Assembly (NCBI GenBank): GCA_047518005.1
Contig: JAKZRT010000011.1
Location: 6,504 to 70,503 of the forward strand
Direction of reading: 5' to 3'
Length of the DNA: 64,000 bases
Source of the DNA: JAKZRT01 sp047518005
GTDB taxonomy: Bacteria > Pseudomonadota > Alphaproteobacteria > Rhodobacterales > Rhodobacteraceae
In this document: in pieces, positions 17,296 through 26,070 of the stretch
How the letters are laid out: every line of letters begins with the position of its first letter
How positions within the stretch are numbered: the stretch's first letter is position 1
The notes under the pieces: generated by a model
The model's input: only the letters and a program-made list of their open reading frames with translations
What the model was told of the DNA's origin: nothing
Databases searched by the model: none
Made by a program: the position numbers and the translations under genes

Positions 17296-18444
17296 TCAAT
17301 TCAAAAGCGTCATCGGGTCAATCGCGTCAAACCCCCGGCGCGTCTCGAAGTGCAGGAAGGCTGGCCTGGTGTCGCGGATTACCGCGATCTTCTGACCGCG
17401 TTTGACCGCGTCGCCGCGCTCGACCGTGATGGCGTCGATACCTGCATAGACCGTCAGCAACCCGTCGCCATGGCGCAAGACCAATATTGGCACCCCGTCG
17501 GTATCGCGGGTAATGGCGGCAACGCTGCCGTCTGCGGCGGCAAAAACCGGGCTGCCTGCCGGCGCGGATATGTCGATACCGTCCGATTTTCCTTCCTCAA
17601 AATCGCGAATAATGCTGCCCTGAACCGGCATGGACAGAACGCCGCCGCCGTCGGCCGGCGTGGTTGACTCAGGGGCCGTCGCGTCTTTGGGACCTGCCGC
17701 AGGCTCGGGTGTTGGCGCAGCGCCTGTGGGCGGTTCGGGCGTCGCCGATCCCTGACCGGGGCGCGCAATCGCAATCGCTTTTGGGCCGTCATCAATGATC
17801 TGCGGCCGGACGCGCGGGGCAACCGCCAAGTCAGGCGCCGGGATCAGAAGCACTTGGCCGGTCCGCAGCGACAGGTCCGGGCCAAGCCCGTTCCAGTCGA
17901 TGAGTGCGCGCAACGAAACCTTATACCGGCGCGCTATTGCATTTGCCGTTTCCCCCTGCGTTACCCGGTGGCGCAGGGGTTCGTCGCGACGAATTTGCGG
18001 CGCGGATGCCTCGGCCTGGTCGATGGCCGCACCGGCGATAGCGGTGATGTCGACGCTGCCTGGCGAACGGATCGGGCCGCCGGTGATTTGCCCTGTCAGC
18101 GCACCGCCTCCGTGGCTGGCGTCGGGTAAGACCACCAGCTCGCCGTGCCGCAAAGGCGTGTCGGGGTGAATGCCGTTCAGCCGCGCGGTTCGGTCCGCGT
18201 CCAGTCCCAGCCGCGTGGCCACCATGCGCACTGTTTCGCCGTCGACGGCGATCGCAACCTCGTAACTGGCATAGCTGATCACCCCGCGCGCGTCGGGGTC
18301 GGGGCGCGCCTCCAACTGGGCCGCCGGCCGCGTAGTGCCAAAGCGGTCAAAATCCGGCAATGTTTCGCAGGCCGCCAAGCCAAACATACAGGCGACCACA
18401 GCCAACCCGCCGCGTCCAAAGTTCACATCCACTCGATTGACCAT
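17296..18444 (-). CDS. nlpD: NlpD-like lipoprotein: LysM domains plus degenerate LytM/M23 domain
   Basis: This protein of about 382 residues starts with a lipoprotein signal whose lipobox LAAC places the acylated Cys at residue 26. A weak LysM-like region lies at about 65-110, and a clear LysM at about 165-212 (RVTQGETANAIARRYKVS). A Pro/Ala-rich linker leads to a C-terminal LytM/M23 domain. The metallopeptidase zinc ligands look lost: the usual HxGxD reads SDGID and the HxH reads HFE. This matches the non-catalytic amidase activators NlpD and EnvC. ATG 18444 has a GGAGG nine bases upstream. The surE-pcm-nlpD order supports the name. Confidence 0.85.
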   Translation of the reverse strand: MVNRVDVNFGRGGLAVVACMFGLAACETLPDFDRFGTTRPAAQLEARPDPDARGVISYASYEVAIAVDGETVRMVATRLGLDADRTARLNGIHPDTPLRHGELVVLPDASHGGGALTGQITGGPIRSPGSVDITAIAGAAIDQAEASAPQIRRDEPLRHRVTQGETANAIARRYKVSLRALIDWNGLGPDLSLRTGQVLLIPAPDLAVAPRVRPQIIDDGPKAIAIARPGQGSATPEPPTGAAPTPEPAAGPKDATAPESTTPADGGGVLSMPVQGSIIRDFEEGKSDGIDISAPAGSPVFAAADGSVAAITRDTDGVPILVLRHGDGLLTVYAGIDAITVERGDAVKRGQKIAVIRDTRPAFLHFETRRGFDAIDPMTLLN

Positions 18445-18495
18445 TTCTGGTGCCTCCGCCACTGCGCGCCCTTTGCGGGCGTCGTTACTGCTTTG

Positions 18496-19140
18496 TCACC
18501 CGTCATCGCCCAGCCCTTCGAGCAGCGGCACGAAACGGACTTCCTGGAATTCATCGTAGTCAAATCCCTCGGCCCCGCGGGTCACTTTGATCAGGCGTTG
18601 CACGGCGTCCGACTGCCCGACCGGCAGCACCATGATACCGCCCATCCGCAGTTGCGCCAAGAGGGGGCCGGGCGGGTCTTCGGCGGCGGCGGTGACCAGA
18701 ATGCGGTCAAAGGGCGCCTGCGCGGGCAACCCACGGCTGCCGTCGCAATGCAGCGCGGTCACATTGACCAGACCCAGGGCATCGAACCGGGCGCGCGCTT
18801 CGTCGACCAATTGCCGGTGCCGGTCAACGGTATAAACGCGTCGCGCCAAGCGGGCCAGAATGGCAGCCTGATACCCAGAACCGGTCCCCACCTCGAGAAC
18901 CTTGTCGCGTGGCTGGACGTTCAACGCCTGGGTCATCAGCCCGACGACTCCGGGTTGGCTGATGGTCTGGCCACAGGAGATTGGCAGCGGCGTATTGTCA
19001 TAGGCGCGCACCGAAAAGACGCCGGTGACGAAAGCGCCACGATCAACGGCCTCCATGGCGCCGAGGGTCCTGGCATCGGTCACCCCGTGGCTGCGCACGC
19101 CGTAAAGAAACCGCATGGTCCGCTCGGCCGCGTCGGTCAT
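18496..19140 (-). CDS. pcm: protein-L-isoaspartate O-methyltransferase
   Basis: Pcm methylates abnormal L-isoaspartyl residues in aged proteins using S-adenosylmethionine, starting their repair. The 214-residue sequence has the SAM-binding motif LEVGTGSGYQAAILA near residue 81, and the preceding substrate-loop motif ISCGQTISQP is diagnostic of the family. The start ATG at 19140 overlaps the surE stop by four bases. The gene sits between surE and the nlpD-like gene, a stationary-phase survival cluster conserved across proteobacteria. Confidence 0.95.
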   Translation of the reverse strand: MTDAAERTMRFLYGVRSHGVTDARTLGAMEAVDRGAFVTGVFSVRAYDNTPLPISCGQTISQPGVVGLMTQALNVQPRDKVLEVGTGSGYQAAILARLARRVYTVDRHRQLVDEARARFDALGLVNVTALHCDGSRGLPAQAPFDRILVTAAAEDPPGPLLAQLRMGGIMVLPVGQSDAVQRLIKVTRGAEGFDYDEFQEVRFVPLLEGLGDDG

Positions 19141-19922
19141 TCCAACCGGCCCCTCAGATCGGCCAGCATGTCGTGGGCGGTCAGATCAAGGCGCATTGGT
19201 GTGACCGCGATGTGGCCGTCAAGACAGGCCGCCGCGTCGGTTCCCGGTGCCGTCGGCGACTGCTGCGGTCCGCCGCTGATCCAGATAAATCGCCGACCGG
19301 ACGGGGCGCGGTGCGGCGTGACCCCAAACCGCGTACCCTCGCGAAAGCCTTGCGAAGATACGCGCAGGCCTTTGGTTTCTTCGGCCATGAAGGGCGGAAA
19401 ATTGACGTTGTAAAACAGGCGGTAATCGGCGTCGTCCCAGATGCCGTGATCCAGCAGTTTGCGGACCGTTGCCACGCCATGCACCCGCGCGGCATCAAAC
19501 GGGTCACCGTCGGCCACGGTGTTTCCGGGGCCGTAGTATTGCGATAAGGCAATCGCCGGGAGCCCTTGCAGAGCGGCCTCCATCGCGGCCCCGATGGTGC
19601 CGGAATAAAGCGTATTCTCGGCCGCGTTGTTGCCCCGGTTCACACCGGACAAAACCAAATCGGGCGGCGCTGGCATAATGTCGCCGATCGCGGCCAGAAC
19701 GCAGTCCGCAGGCGAACCCTCGGCTGCGAATCGTCGGTCGCCAAGGTCGGCCAGCAGGGTAGGATGTGTGTAGCTGATGCAATGGCCCACGCCCGATTGC
19801 TCGAAGGCGGGTGCCACGGTCCAGACCTCGCCCTTGAGACCGGCGATGTCGGTGGCAATCGCGGTCATGACCTCGAGACCGGGCGCATTTATGCCGTCGT
19901 CATTGGTGATGAGAATTCGCAT
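19137..19922 (-). CDS. surE: 5'/3'-nucleotidase SurE
   Basis: SurE is a metal-dependent nucleoside monophosphate phosphatase linked to stationary-phase survival. The 261-residue sequence begins with the diagnostic MRILITNDDG, whose Asp pair binds the metal. It continues with VAPAFEQSGVG and the conserved SGVNRGNNAAENTLYSGT block. The frame stays open further upstream, but ATG 19922 is chosen because ITNDDG must be at the N-terminus. It is the first gene of surE-pcm-nlpD and overlaps pcm by four bases. Confidence 0.95.
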   Translation of the reverse strand: MRILITNDDGINAPGLEVMTAIATDIAGLKGEVWTVAPAFEQSGVGHCISYTHPTLLADLGDRRFAAEGSPADCVLAAIGDIMPAPPDLVLSGVNRGNNAAENTLYSGTIGAAMEAALQGLPAIALSQYYGPGNTVADGDPFDAARVHGVATVRKLLDHGIWDDADYRLFYNVNFPPFMAEETKGLRVSSQGFREGTRFGVTPHRAPSGRRFIWISGGPQQSPTAPGTDAAACLDGHIAVTPMRLDLTAHDMLADLRGRLE

Positions 19923-20068
19923 CCGACCCTTCCGCCTGCTCTTGATCGCTTGGTATCGCCGCGCCGATTGCAGAGCAAGGGCCAAGCGATTGCGCCGCGT
20001 GCCGCGCCGCCCCAAGCGAGGGGTTTCGCGCCTCGCGCATCCCAAGGTATTTCAATAACGATGCAGGA

Positions 20069-20722
20069 TCAGATCAGGGCCAGGCTGCGCAGAATCCGGT
20101 CCGCCTGGTCCGCCGGATCGGCGAGCTGGCTGCGGTCTTCTCCGGGAAAAAACCGGGCCCGCAGTGCGGTCGCCATAGGTGCCGGCGACAGGATGTCGAC
20201 GTGCGGACCCGTGCGCAATGTCTCGGCCGCCCACGACCGGGCCAGCGCAATCTGGGCCCCCTTGGTCGCGCCGTAGCTGCCAAAGAACTTTTCGCCGGCG
20301 CGCAGATCGTCAAAGAACAAGGCCCGCGATCCCGGTCGCGCCCGCAAAAGCGGGGCGACAAAAAATATCAGGCGACGCGTTGCCTCGACATTGATGTCCC
20401 AGCTTTGTTGCCAATCGCGGGCGTCAATCTGGTCGGCAGGCGTCAGCGGCGCCGCGTGAATAGCGGTGTGCGCCCAAAGATCCAGTCCACCCCACCGGTC
20501 GTGGATATCGCGGCAGAGGTGCTGCATGGCACTCTCATTGCTGACATCCATCGGGGCCAGCGTGGCTGTGCCGCCCGTTGCATTGATGCGGTCGTCAAGC
20601 TCTTCCAGTCCACCGACGGTTCGGGCCACGGCGATCACGTGAAACTGTCCGGCCAGCGCCTGCGCAAGTGCGGCCCCCAGCCCCCGCGACGCACCGGTTA
20701 TCAGGGCAATCCGTTCGCTCAT
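20069..20722 (-). CDS. atypical short-chain dehydrogenase/reductase
   Basis: This 217-residue protein has the SDR cofactor motif TGASRGLGAALA at residues 9-20 and a YGATK (YxxxK) pair near 149. Two standard SDR features are altered. The NNAG segment reads AHTAIHA, and the catalytic-Ser strand, normally VSS, reads FFDD. It may therefore be a non-classical reductase or a weakly active relative. ATG 20722 begins the conserved domain; an upstream extension is unsupported. It is separate from surE by 146 bases on the same strand. The substrate is unknown. Confidence 0.75.
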   Translation of the reverse strand: MSERIALITGASRGLGAALAQALAGQFHVIAVARTVGGLEELDDRINATGGTATLAPMDVSNESAMQHLCRDIHDRWGGLDLWAHTAIHAAPLTPADQIDARDWQQSWDINVEATRRLIFFVAPLLRARPGSRALFFDDLRAGEKFFGSYGATKGAQIALARSWAAETLRTGPHVDILSPAPMATALRARFFPGEDRSQLADPADQADRILRSLALI

Positions 20723-20957
20723 GGGCGATGCTTTTCGCAGGTCAGCGCGCGTGGTCAAGGGGCGCTGACCACTGCGTGACAAACTGTGTTGGGCAAAATC
20801 AGCGGTTTGCGCGACGGCGTCGACTGCGCGCTCACTGCGAGCCCGATAAACGTGAGTGGTCGTGCGTAAAGTTTATTTTCCCCGCAACGCTTTCTCTGAC
20901 CCCTATTGCGCGGGCGGATTTGGCCGCCCGCGAACTCAAGCCACAAAGGAACGAGTT

Positions 20958-21266
20958 ATGAGAATGCTTTTCAAAGTTACGCTTGCCTCTGCCGCCGTTG
21001 CGGGGGCCGTCGCGGTCCCATCGCTGGTCGCGGCGCAACAGGTGATCCAGCACACCGACGGCTTTGTCTGTCCGGTTTTCAACGCCGACAGCCAGGCCGG
21101 TGCCAACAACCCCAATGCGGCCAACATCGGCGGCGGTGACACCTCGATCATCGGGCCAAATGTGAGCGTGCCGACCCACGCCACAAACGGTGACGGTTCC
21201 GGCACGCCACCTGGCCCTCATTCATCAACTGGTGACAGTGACTATTCGGCGATCTGGTCTGGATAA
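20958..21266 (+). CDS. small secreted protein of unknown function
   Basis: This 102-residue protein has a textbook signal peptide (basic start, hydrophobic core at residues 7-24, probable cleavage after LVAA). The mature part is about 75 residues, rich in Asn, Gly, Ser, Pro and Thr, with a single Cys. There are no repeats and no recognisable domain, and the C-terminal half looks disordered. ATG 20958 is chosen because AAAGGA lies eight bases upstream and it starts the signal peptide. It is a single-gene unit, divergent from the SDR and convergent with purF. I do not recognise it. Confidence 0.7.
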   Translation: MRMLFKVTLASAAVAGAVAVPSLVAAQQVIQHTDGFVCPVFNADSQAGANNPNAANIGGGDTSIIGPNVSVPTHATNGDGSGTPPGPHSSTGDSDYSAIWSG

Positions 21267-21279
21267 GGACAGCGACGCG

Positions 21280-21300
21280 CCGGGGCGTGGTGCGCCCCGG
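21280..21300. terminator. GC-rich hairpin between convergent genes
   Basis: CCGGGGCG (21280-21287) and CGCCCCGG (21293-21300) form a perfect 8-bp stem with a TGGTG loop, between the small secreted protein gene and the purF stop. It could end transcription from either side. There is no strong T-run, so an intrinsic terminator role is only likely. Confidence 0.5.
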
Positions 21301-21302
21301 AG

Positions 21303-22781
21303 CTATTCCGCGGCGCGCAGCTCGAAGCCGCGCGCGATCATGTCAGAAGGCGCCACCGGATATTCGCCGGAAAAACAGGCGTCGCAATATTGCGGAGCGT
21401 CCGGGTCGCGCCCTTCGGCCTCGCCGACCGCGCGGTAAAGACCGTCAAGCGAGATATAGCGCAGGCTGTCCACGCCGAGGTGACGGCGGATTTCGTCTTC
21501 GCTCATGCTGGCGGCCAGAAGTTTTTCGCGATTCGGCGTATCGACGCCATAAAAGCAGGGCCAGGCTGTGGGCGGCGAGGCAATGCGGAAATGCACTTCG
21601 GCCGCACCTGCGTCCAGAATCATATCCTTGATCTTGCGGCAGGTGGTCCCGCGGACCACGGAATCGTCGACCAGCACCACTCGTTTTCCGGCAATCAGCG
21701 AGCGGTTGACGTTCAGCTTCAGCAAGACTCCCATGTTGCGGATCTGCTCGGTCGGTTCGATGAATGTCCTGCCCATATATTGATTTCGGACAATCCCCAT
21801 AGCGAAAGGAATGCCCGATTGCTGGCTGAAACCAATGGCTGCGGGGGTGCCGCTGTCGGGTACCGGACACACCAGATCAGCCTCAGCCGGGGCCTCGCGC
21901 GCCAGCTCGACGCCGATCTGGTGGCGTGTCTCATAGACCGATCGCCCCCCCAAAAACGAATCAGGGCGCGAAAAATAGACGTGCTCGAAAATACAAAACC
22001 GCGACCGTGCGGGCGCAAAGGGCCGGTGCGAATGGACTTCGCCTTTATCGATCACCACCATCTCGCCCGGATCCAGGTGGCGAATAAATTCGGCCCCGAC
22101 GATATCCAATGCGCAGGTCTCTGAACTGAGCACCCAACCGGTTTCGCCGATGCGACCCAGAACCAGCGGCCGCACCCCCAGTGGGTCGCGCACACCGATC
22201 ATTTTGGTGCGCGTCATGGCCACAATCGAAAACGCGCCCTCGACCCGCCGCAGCGCGTCCTTGATGCGTTCGGGAATGGTTTTTTGCAAGCTTCGCGCCA
22301 TCAGGTGGATGATGCATTCGCTGTCCGAGCCCGACTGAAAGATCGACCCCAGATCGATCAACTCGCGCCTGAGCGCCTCGGCATTTGTGATGTTGCCGTT
22401 ATGAGCAATCGCGGCACCACCCATGGAAAATTCACCGAAAAACGGCTGCACATCGCGAATTTGCGTGTGGCCCTTGGATCCGGCGGTGGAATAGCGCACA
22501 TGCCCAATTGCCAAAGACCCCGGCAGGGTCTCCATCAGGCTGGCCTTGGTGAAACTGTCGCGCACATACCCAAAGCGCCGGGCGCTGTTAAAGCCGTGTT
22601 CCGGATGGTGGCTGACAATCCCGCCGGCCTCTTGCCCGCGATGCTGGAGCGCATGCAGCCCAAGTGCCACGAAATTCGCCGCATCGCTGACCCCGATCAC
22701 GCCAAAGACACCGCATTCTTCGCGCAGTTTGTCGTCGTCGAACGGGTGGGCAGGCGGCAACGCGGACACGGTATCGGTCAA
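21303..22781 (-). CDS. purF: amidophosphoribosyltransferase
   Basis: PurF transfers the glutamine amide to PRPP, giving phosphoribosylamine, the first step of purine synthesis. The N-terminal nucleophile glutaminase domain begins at ECGVFGV, where the Cys becomes the N-terminus after propeptide removal. The PRPP-binding loop VVLVDDSVVRGTT lies in the C-terminal phosphoribosyltransferase domain. The start is uncertain. TTG 22781 has AAGGA nine bases upstream, while GTG 22814 would add 11 residues. Either leaves a short propeptide before the Cys. It is the last gene of the minus-strand run from dnaB. Confidence 0.94.
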   Translation of the reverse strand: MTDTVSALPPAHPFDDDKLREECGVFGVIGVSDAANFVALGLHALQHRGQEAGGIVSHHPEHGFNSARRFGYVRDSFTKASLMETLPGSLAIGHVRYSTAGSKGHTQIRDVQPFFGEFSMGGAAIAHNGNITNAEALRRELIDLGSIFQSGSDSECIIHLMARSLQKTIPERIKDALRRVEGAFSIVAMTRTKMIGVRDPLGVRPLVLGRIGETGWVLSSETCALDIVGAEFIRHLDPGEMVVIDKGEVHSHRPFAPARSRFCIFEHVYFSRPDSFLGGRSVYETRHQIGVELAREAPAEADLVCPVPDSGTPAAIGFSQQSGIPFAMGIVRNQYMGRTFIEPTEQIRNMGVLLKLNVNRSLIAGKRVVLVDDSVVRGTTCRKIKDMILDAGAAEVHFRIASPPTAWPCFYGVDTPNREKLLAASMSEDEIRRHLGVDSLRYISLDGLYRAVGEAEGRDPDAPQYCDACFSGEYPVAPSDMIARGFELRAAE

Positions 22782-22876
22782 CGGGACGAATCCTTGAGGC
22801 GGCAGACGCGCCACACTTACTGCCTGTCGACTTGGCTGTCACGGCTTGGGTTGGTGAAAATCGCTGGACTTGGGTG

Positions 22877-23491
22877 TTACTGGTCGGTCGAAGTTCCGCC
22901 GTCGGATTCAGGTGCTGTCTCGGGCACGATCAGCGATGAACCGCCTTCGCAATTCGCCATCAGGTCGGCGTAGCGGGCCAGAATCCATTCGGGCGCTTCC
23001 ACAGGAATGCTCTCGTTCAGTTGGTCCAGGACGCGCTGGAAAATGCGCGCGGTCTGGCTGTCGTCGATCATCGGGGTGGGCTGGGTCGAAACGATCCGGT
23101 CATAGACGACCAGGGCAATAGCCACCAGAATAACGCCGCGTGCCACGCCGAATAGAAACCCGACCGCCTGATCCAGCCCGCTGACAGCCGACCTTTTCAC
23201 AGCACTTGCAAAAAGTGGTGTGAAGATCGACAGCACCAACAGTCCGACGGTAAAGACCGCGGCAAAGGCGGCAACGGTTGCAAGTTCGCAGCTGTCGGTA
23301 AGAAACTCGCCGACAACGGGGATCTCTTTGACCAGAGGCTCCAGTTGCGGGGCAAAGTAATAAGCCGCAATCGCGGCGGCGATCCAGGCAAATATCGCCA
23401 GGGTTTCGCGAATGAATCCACGCGCATAGGCCAATATCCCGGAAACCAGAACAATGACTGCGACGCCTCCGTCAAGCGCTGTAAATTCCAT
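22877..23491 (-). CDS. cvpA: CvpA family membrane protein
   Basis: This 204-residue protein has four N-terminal hydrophobic segments (to about residue 130) and a hydrophilic acidic C-terminus, matching the CvpA family, named for its role in colicin V production. CvpA is frequently found next to purF, as here. The biochemical role is not settled. A strong AAGGAG lies seven bases before the ATG at 23491. It lies between radA and purF on the same strand, 21 bases after radA. Confidence 0.9.
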   Translation of the reverse strand: MEFTALDGGVAVIVLVSGILAYARGFIRETLAIFAWIAAAIAAYYFAPQLEPLVKEIPVVGEFLTDSCELATVAAFAAVFTVGLLVLSIFTPLFASAVKRSAVSGLDQAVGFLFGVARGVILVAIALVVYDRIVSTQPTPMIDDSQTARIFQRVLDQLNESIPVEAPEWILARYADLMANCEGGSSLIVPETAPESDGGTSTDQ

Positions 23492-23512
23492 TGGCCTACT
23501 CCTTGGCTGGCC

Positions 23513-24877
23513 TCAACCCGCCCCAAATATTTCTCCGACCAATGCCGCGAGATCAGGGATTTCCTCAACCCTGATGCCCTTTGGCGCGCCGTTTTTTGCC
23601 GACCTCGGTGATAGCGCAACCGAAAAACCCAGTTTTCGGGCTTCTTTCAGCCTGCTTTCGGTTTGCGCAACGGGCCGTAACGCCCCTGATAAGCTAATCT
23701 CGCCAAAAACCACAGTCTCTGCGGGCAGGGCTGCGTCTTCTCTGGCCGAAAGTAGCGCCGCGGCCACAGCCAGATCGGCCGCTGGTTCGCTGACGCGCAG
23801 GCCGCCGGCGACGTTCAGATAGACATCCAGCCCGGTAAACGGGATGCCACAGCGCGCCTCGAGCACCGCCAGAACCATCGCCAGCCGGCCAGCGTCCCAT
23901 CCGACAACGGTGCGACGCGGCTGCGCGTGTGGCGTCGGCGCGACAAGCGCCTGAAACTCCACCAGAACCGGGCGCGTGCCCTCGATTCCGGCAAACACAA
24001 CCGAACCGGGCGATGGGGTGCCGCGTTCGGAAAGGAACAGCGCCGAGGGGTTCGGAACCTCGGCCAGTCCGGCGCCGGTCATCTCGAACACACCGATTTC
24101 GTCGGCCGGGCCAAAGCGATTTTTGACCGCGCGCAAAATCCGGAACTGGTGCCCGCGTTCGCCCTCGAAATAAAGCACCGTGTCAACCATATGTTCGATC
24201 ACGCGGGGGCCAGCGATCTGGCCGTCTTTGGTGACATGGCCGACCAGCACCACCGCCACGCCGCGCGACTTGGCGAACCGCGTCAACTCGTGCGCCGCAG
24301 CACGGACCTGGGCCACCGACCCCGGCGCGCTTTCGATAGTGTCCAGCCACATGGTCTGGATCGAATCGATCACCACCAGGTCGGGGCGTTCGCGGTCAAG
24401 CGTGGTCAGAATGTCGCGTAGGGCGGTTGCAGTGGCGATTTGCACCGGCGCGTCTTTCAGGCCCAGACGCTCGGCCCGCAGGCCGATCTGGGCGCGCGCT
24501 TCTTCGCCCGAGATATAGATAACTTTTTGACCAGCCTCGGCAAATTTCGCTGCCGCCTGCAACACAAGCGTCGATTTGCCGATCCCCGGATCGCCGCCGA
24601 CCAAAAGCGCCGAGGCCGGAACCAGCCCGCCGCCAAGCGCCCGATCAAACTCGGCGATACCCGAGGCGGTGCGCGGTGGCGGCGCGTCGTCGCCCGACAG
24701 CTCCGCCAATTCGATGCCCGAACTGCGCCGCGTGCCCAGCCCCTTGCCCTTGGGGCCTTCGGTCAGCGGCGCCTCCTCGACAATGGAATTCCATTCACCG
24801 CAACCCTCACAGCGGCCCGACCATTTTGACGAGGCCGCGCCGCAGGACTGGCAGACGAAAGTGGCGGATTTGGCCAT
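23513..24877 (-). CDS. radA: DNA repair protein RadA
   Basis: RadA is a RecA-like ATPase and branch-migration helicase that helps recombination intermediates mature. The 454-residue protein has an N-terminal zinc ribbon (CQSCGAASSKW then CEGCGEWN), a Walker A motif GGDPGIGKSTL near residue 98, the RadA-specific VKNRFGPADEIG motif, and a C-terminal Lon-like domain. ATG 24877 is selected because it starts the zinc ribbon; an open upstream extension overlaps pqiA and is not supported. It follows the pqiA-like gene with a one-base gap. Confidence 0.96.
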   Translation of the reverse strand: MAKSATFVCQSCGAASSKWSGRCEGCGEWNSIVEEAPLTEGPKGKGLGTRRSSGIELAELSGDDAPPPRTASGIAEFDRALGGGLVPASALLVGGDPGIGKSTLVLQAAAKFAEAGQKVIYISGEEARAQIGLRAERLGLKDAPVQIATATALRDILTTLDRERPDLVVIDSIQTMWLDTIESAPGSVAQVRAAAHELTRFAKSRGVAVVLVGHVTKDGQIAGPRVIEHMVDTVLYFEGERGHQFRILRAVKNRFGPADEIGVFEMTGAGLAEVPNPSALFLSERGTPSPGSVVFAGIEGTRPVLVEFQALVAPTPHAQPRRTVVGWDAGRLAMVLAVLEARCGIPFTGLDVYLNVAGGLRVSEPAADLAVAAALLSAREDAALPAETVVFGEISLSGALRPVAQTESRLKEARKLGFSVALSPRSAKNGAPKGIRVEEIPDLAALVGEIFGAG

Positions 24878-24878
24878 T

Positions 24879-25322
24879 TCATATCTTCCCGGTGGGTTTG
24901 CTGGCCATGCCGATGGCAAGCGAGGCGAGAATGCAAAAGGTAAACAGATAAAGGCCCCAGGCGACCTCGACCCGGCCAATGCCGACGCCCTTGGCCAGGA
25001 CAATGTAAAGCGCGATCAAGAAGATATCGGCCATGGCTAACCTTCCCAGCCAGCCCAGAACCGACACCACATCGCGGCGAACGAGTCCATAATGGACCAG
25101 CGCCAGACCGACAGTTTTGACGTAGGGCGCGAAAATGGCGAAAACGGCCACGACAAGGGCCAGCAAGACGTCGGTCTCCCAAAGGGATTTCAGGCCGGAG
25201 ATAACCGAGATTTCGCCGAGGCCAAAGAGCGGCAACAGCCCGGCCCGCATCAGCGGCGCGAACCACGAGATTGGGAAGAGGATGAGCAGGCTCAGGTTGG
25301 CCAACGTCAACGCGCGCTTCAC
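24879..25322 (-). CDS. PqiA-like membrane protein
   Basis: This 147-residue protein has four hydrophobic segments and matches the paraquat-inducible protein A (PqiA) half-module: LLILFPISWFAPLM, the FGLGEISVISGLKSLWE region and a C-terminal LYLFTFCILASLAI helix. PqiA proteins are inner-membrane partners of lipid-handling MCE systems, which fits the adjacent MlaE/MlaF genes. Only one module is present, against two in E. coli. The start is GTG at 25322, overlapping the mlaF stop as GTGA; a longer upstream frame would run through mlaF. Some annotations may list it only as hypothetical. Confidence 0.82.
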   Translation of the reverse strand: MKRALTLANLSLLILFPISWFAPLMRAGLLPLFGLGEISVISGLKSLWETDVLLALVVAVFAIFAPYVKTVGLALVHYGLVRRDVVSVLGWLGRLAMADIFLIALYIVLAKGVGIGRVEVAWGLYLFTFCILASLAIGMASKPTGKI

Positions 25323-26065
25323 CGCACTGCCTCGATCGGCCCGTCCGCCGACCCCCGAATGAACTGTGCCAGATAAGGGTCTGACCCGCCTTCCATATCT
25401 CCGACCGGTCCGGTCCATTGAATGACCCCGTCGTGCAGCATCGCCACGGTGTCGGCGATGGCGTGAACGCTGGACATATCGTGGGTTATGGTGACCGCTG
25501 TCGCGCCCATTTCGACCACGATCTCGCGGATCAGTTCGTTGATCACACCGGCCATGATCGGGTCGAGACCGGTGGTGGGCTCGTCGAAAAAGATGATCTT
25601 CGGCTCGGCGGCAATCGCCCGGGCAAGGCCGACGCGTTTTTGCATGCCTCCGGACAGTTCGGCCGGGAAGAGGTCGGCGGCTTCGGGCCCGAGGCCGACG
25701 CGGCGGAGTTTTTCGATGGCGATTTCACGGGCCTCACGCGGCGGACGCTTCAACGCCCCGCGCAGCAAGCGAAAAGCCACGTTCTGCCAGACCGGCAGGC
25801 TGTCAAACAGCGCGCCGCCCTGAAAAAGCATCCCGAACTGCGCCAGAAACGCCTCGCGGTCGCCGCTGGCCACGTCCTGACCGCCGACCGTGATCGTGCC
25901 TGCGTCGTGCCGGATCAGCCCCAGAATGCATTTGATTGTCACCGACTTCCCGGTGCCCGATCCGCCGATGATCACCAGACTGGTGCCCGCGTCCACGTCC
26001 AGGTCAACGCCCGCCAGAACCGGCGTGCCGCCAAACGCTTTATGGACTGCCTGAAGTCTGATCAT
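25319..26065 (-). CDS. mlaF: ABC transporter ATPase, MlaF-type
   Basis: This 248-residue ABC ATPase has Walker A GGSGTGKSVTIK near residue 34, the signature LSGGMQKR near 137, and Walker B IIFFDEPTTGLDP near 160, all close to MlaF. The Mla system moves phospholipids between the membranes to keep outer membrane asymmetry. Its permease partner mlaE lies upstream, but the two are separated by an unrelated AT-rich gene at 26071-26718. The ATG is five bases after that gene's stop, so expression may now depend on reinitiation. No MCE-domain mlaD is visible nearby. Confidence 0.93.
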   Translation of the reverse strand: MIRLQAVHKAFGGTPVLAGVDLDVDAGTSLVIIGGSGTGKSVTIKCILGLIRHDAGTITVGGQDVASGDREAFLAQFGMLFQGGALFDSLPVWQNVAFRLLRGALKRPPREAREIAIEKLRRVGLGPEAADLFPAELSGGMQKRVGLARAIAAEPKIIFFDEPTTGLDPIMAGVINELIREIVVEMGATAVTITHDMSSVHAIADTVAMLHDGVIQWTGPVGDMEGGSDPYLAQFIRGSADGPIEAVR

Positions 26066-26070
26066 AGTAA

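Noticed and set aside
24879..25418. Longer pqiA-like frame starting upstream of GTG 25322
   Set aside because: The extra 32 codons lie inside mlaF in another frame and are Arg/Gly-rich; the GTGA overlap marks the proper start.
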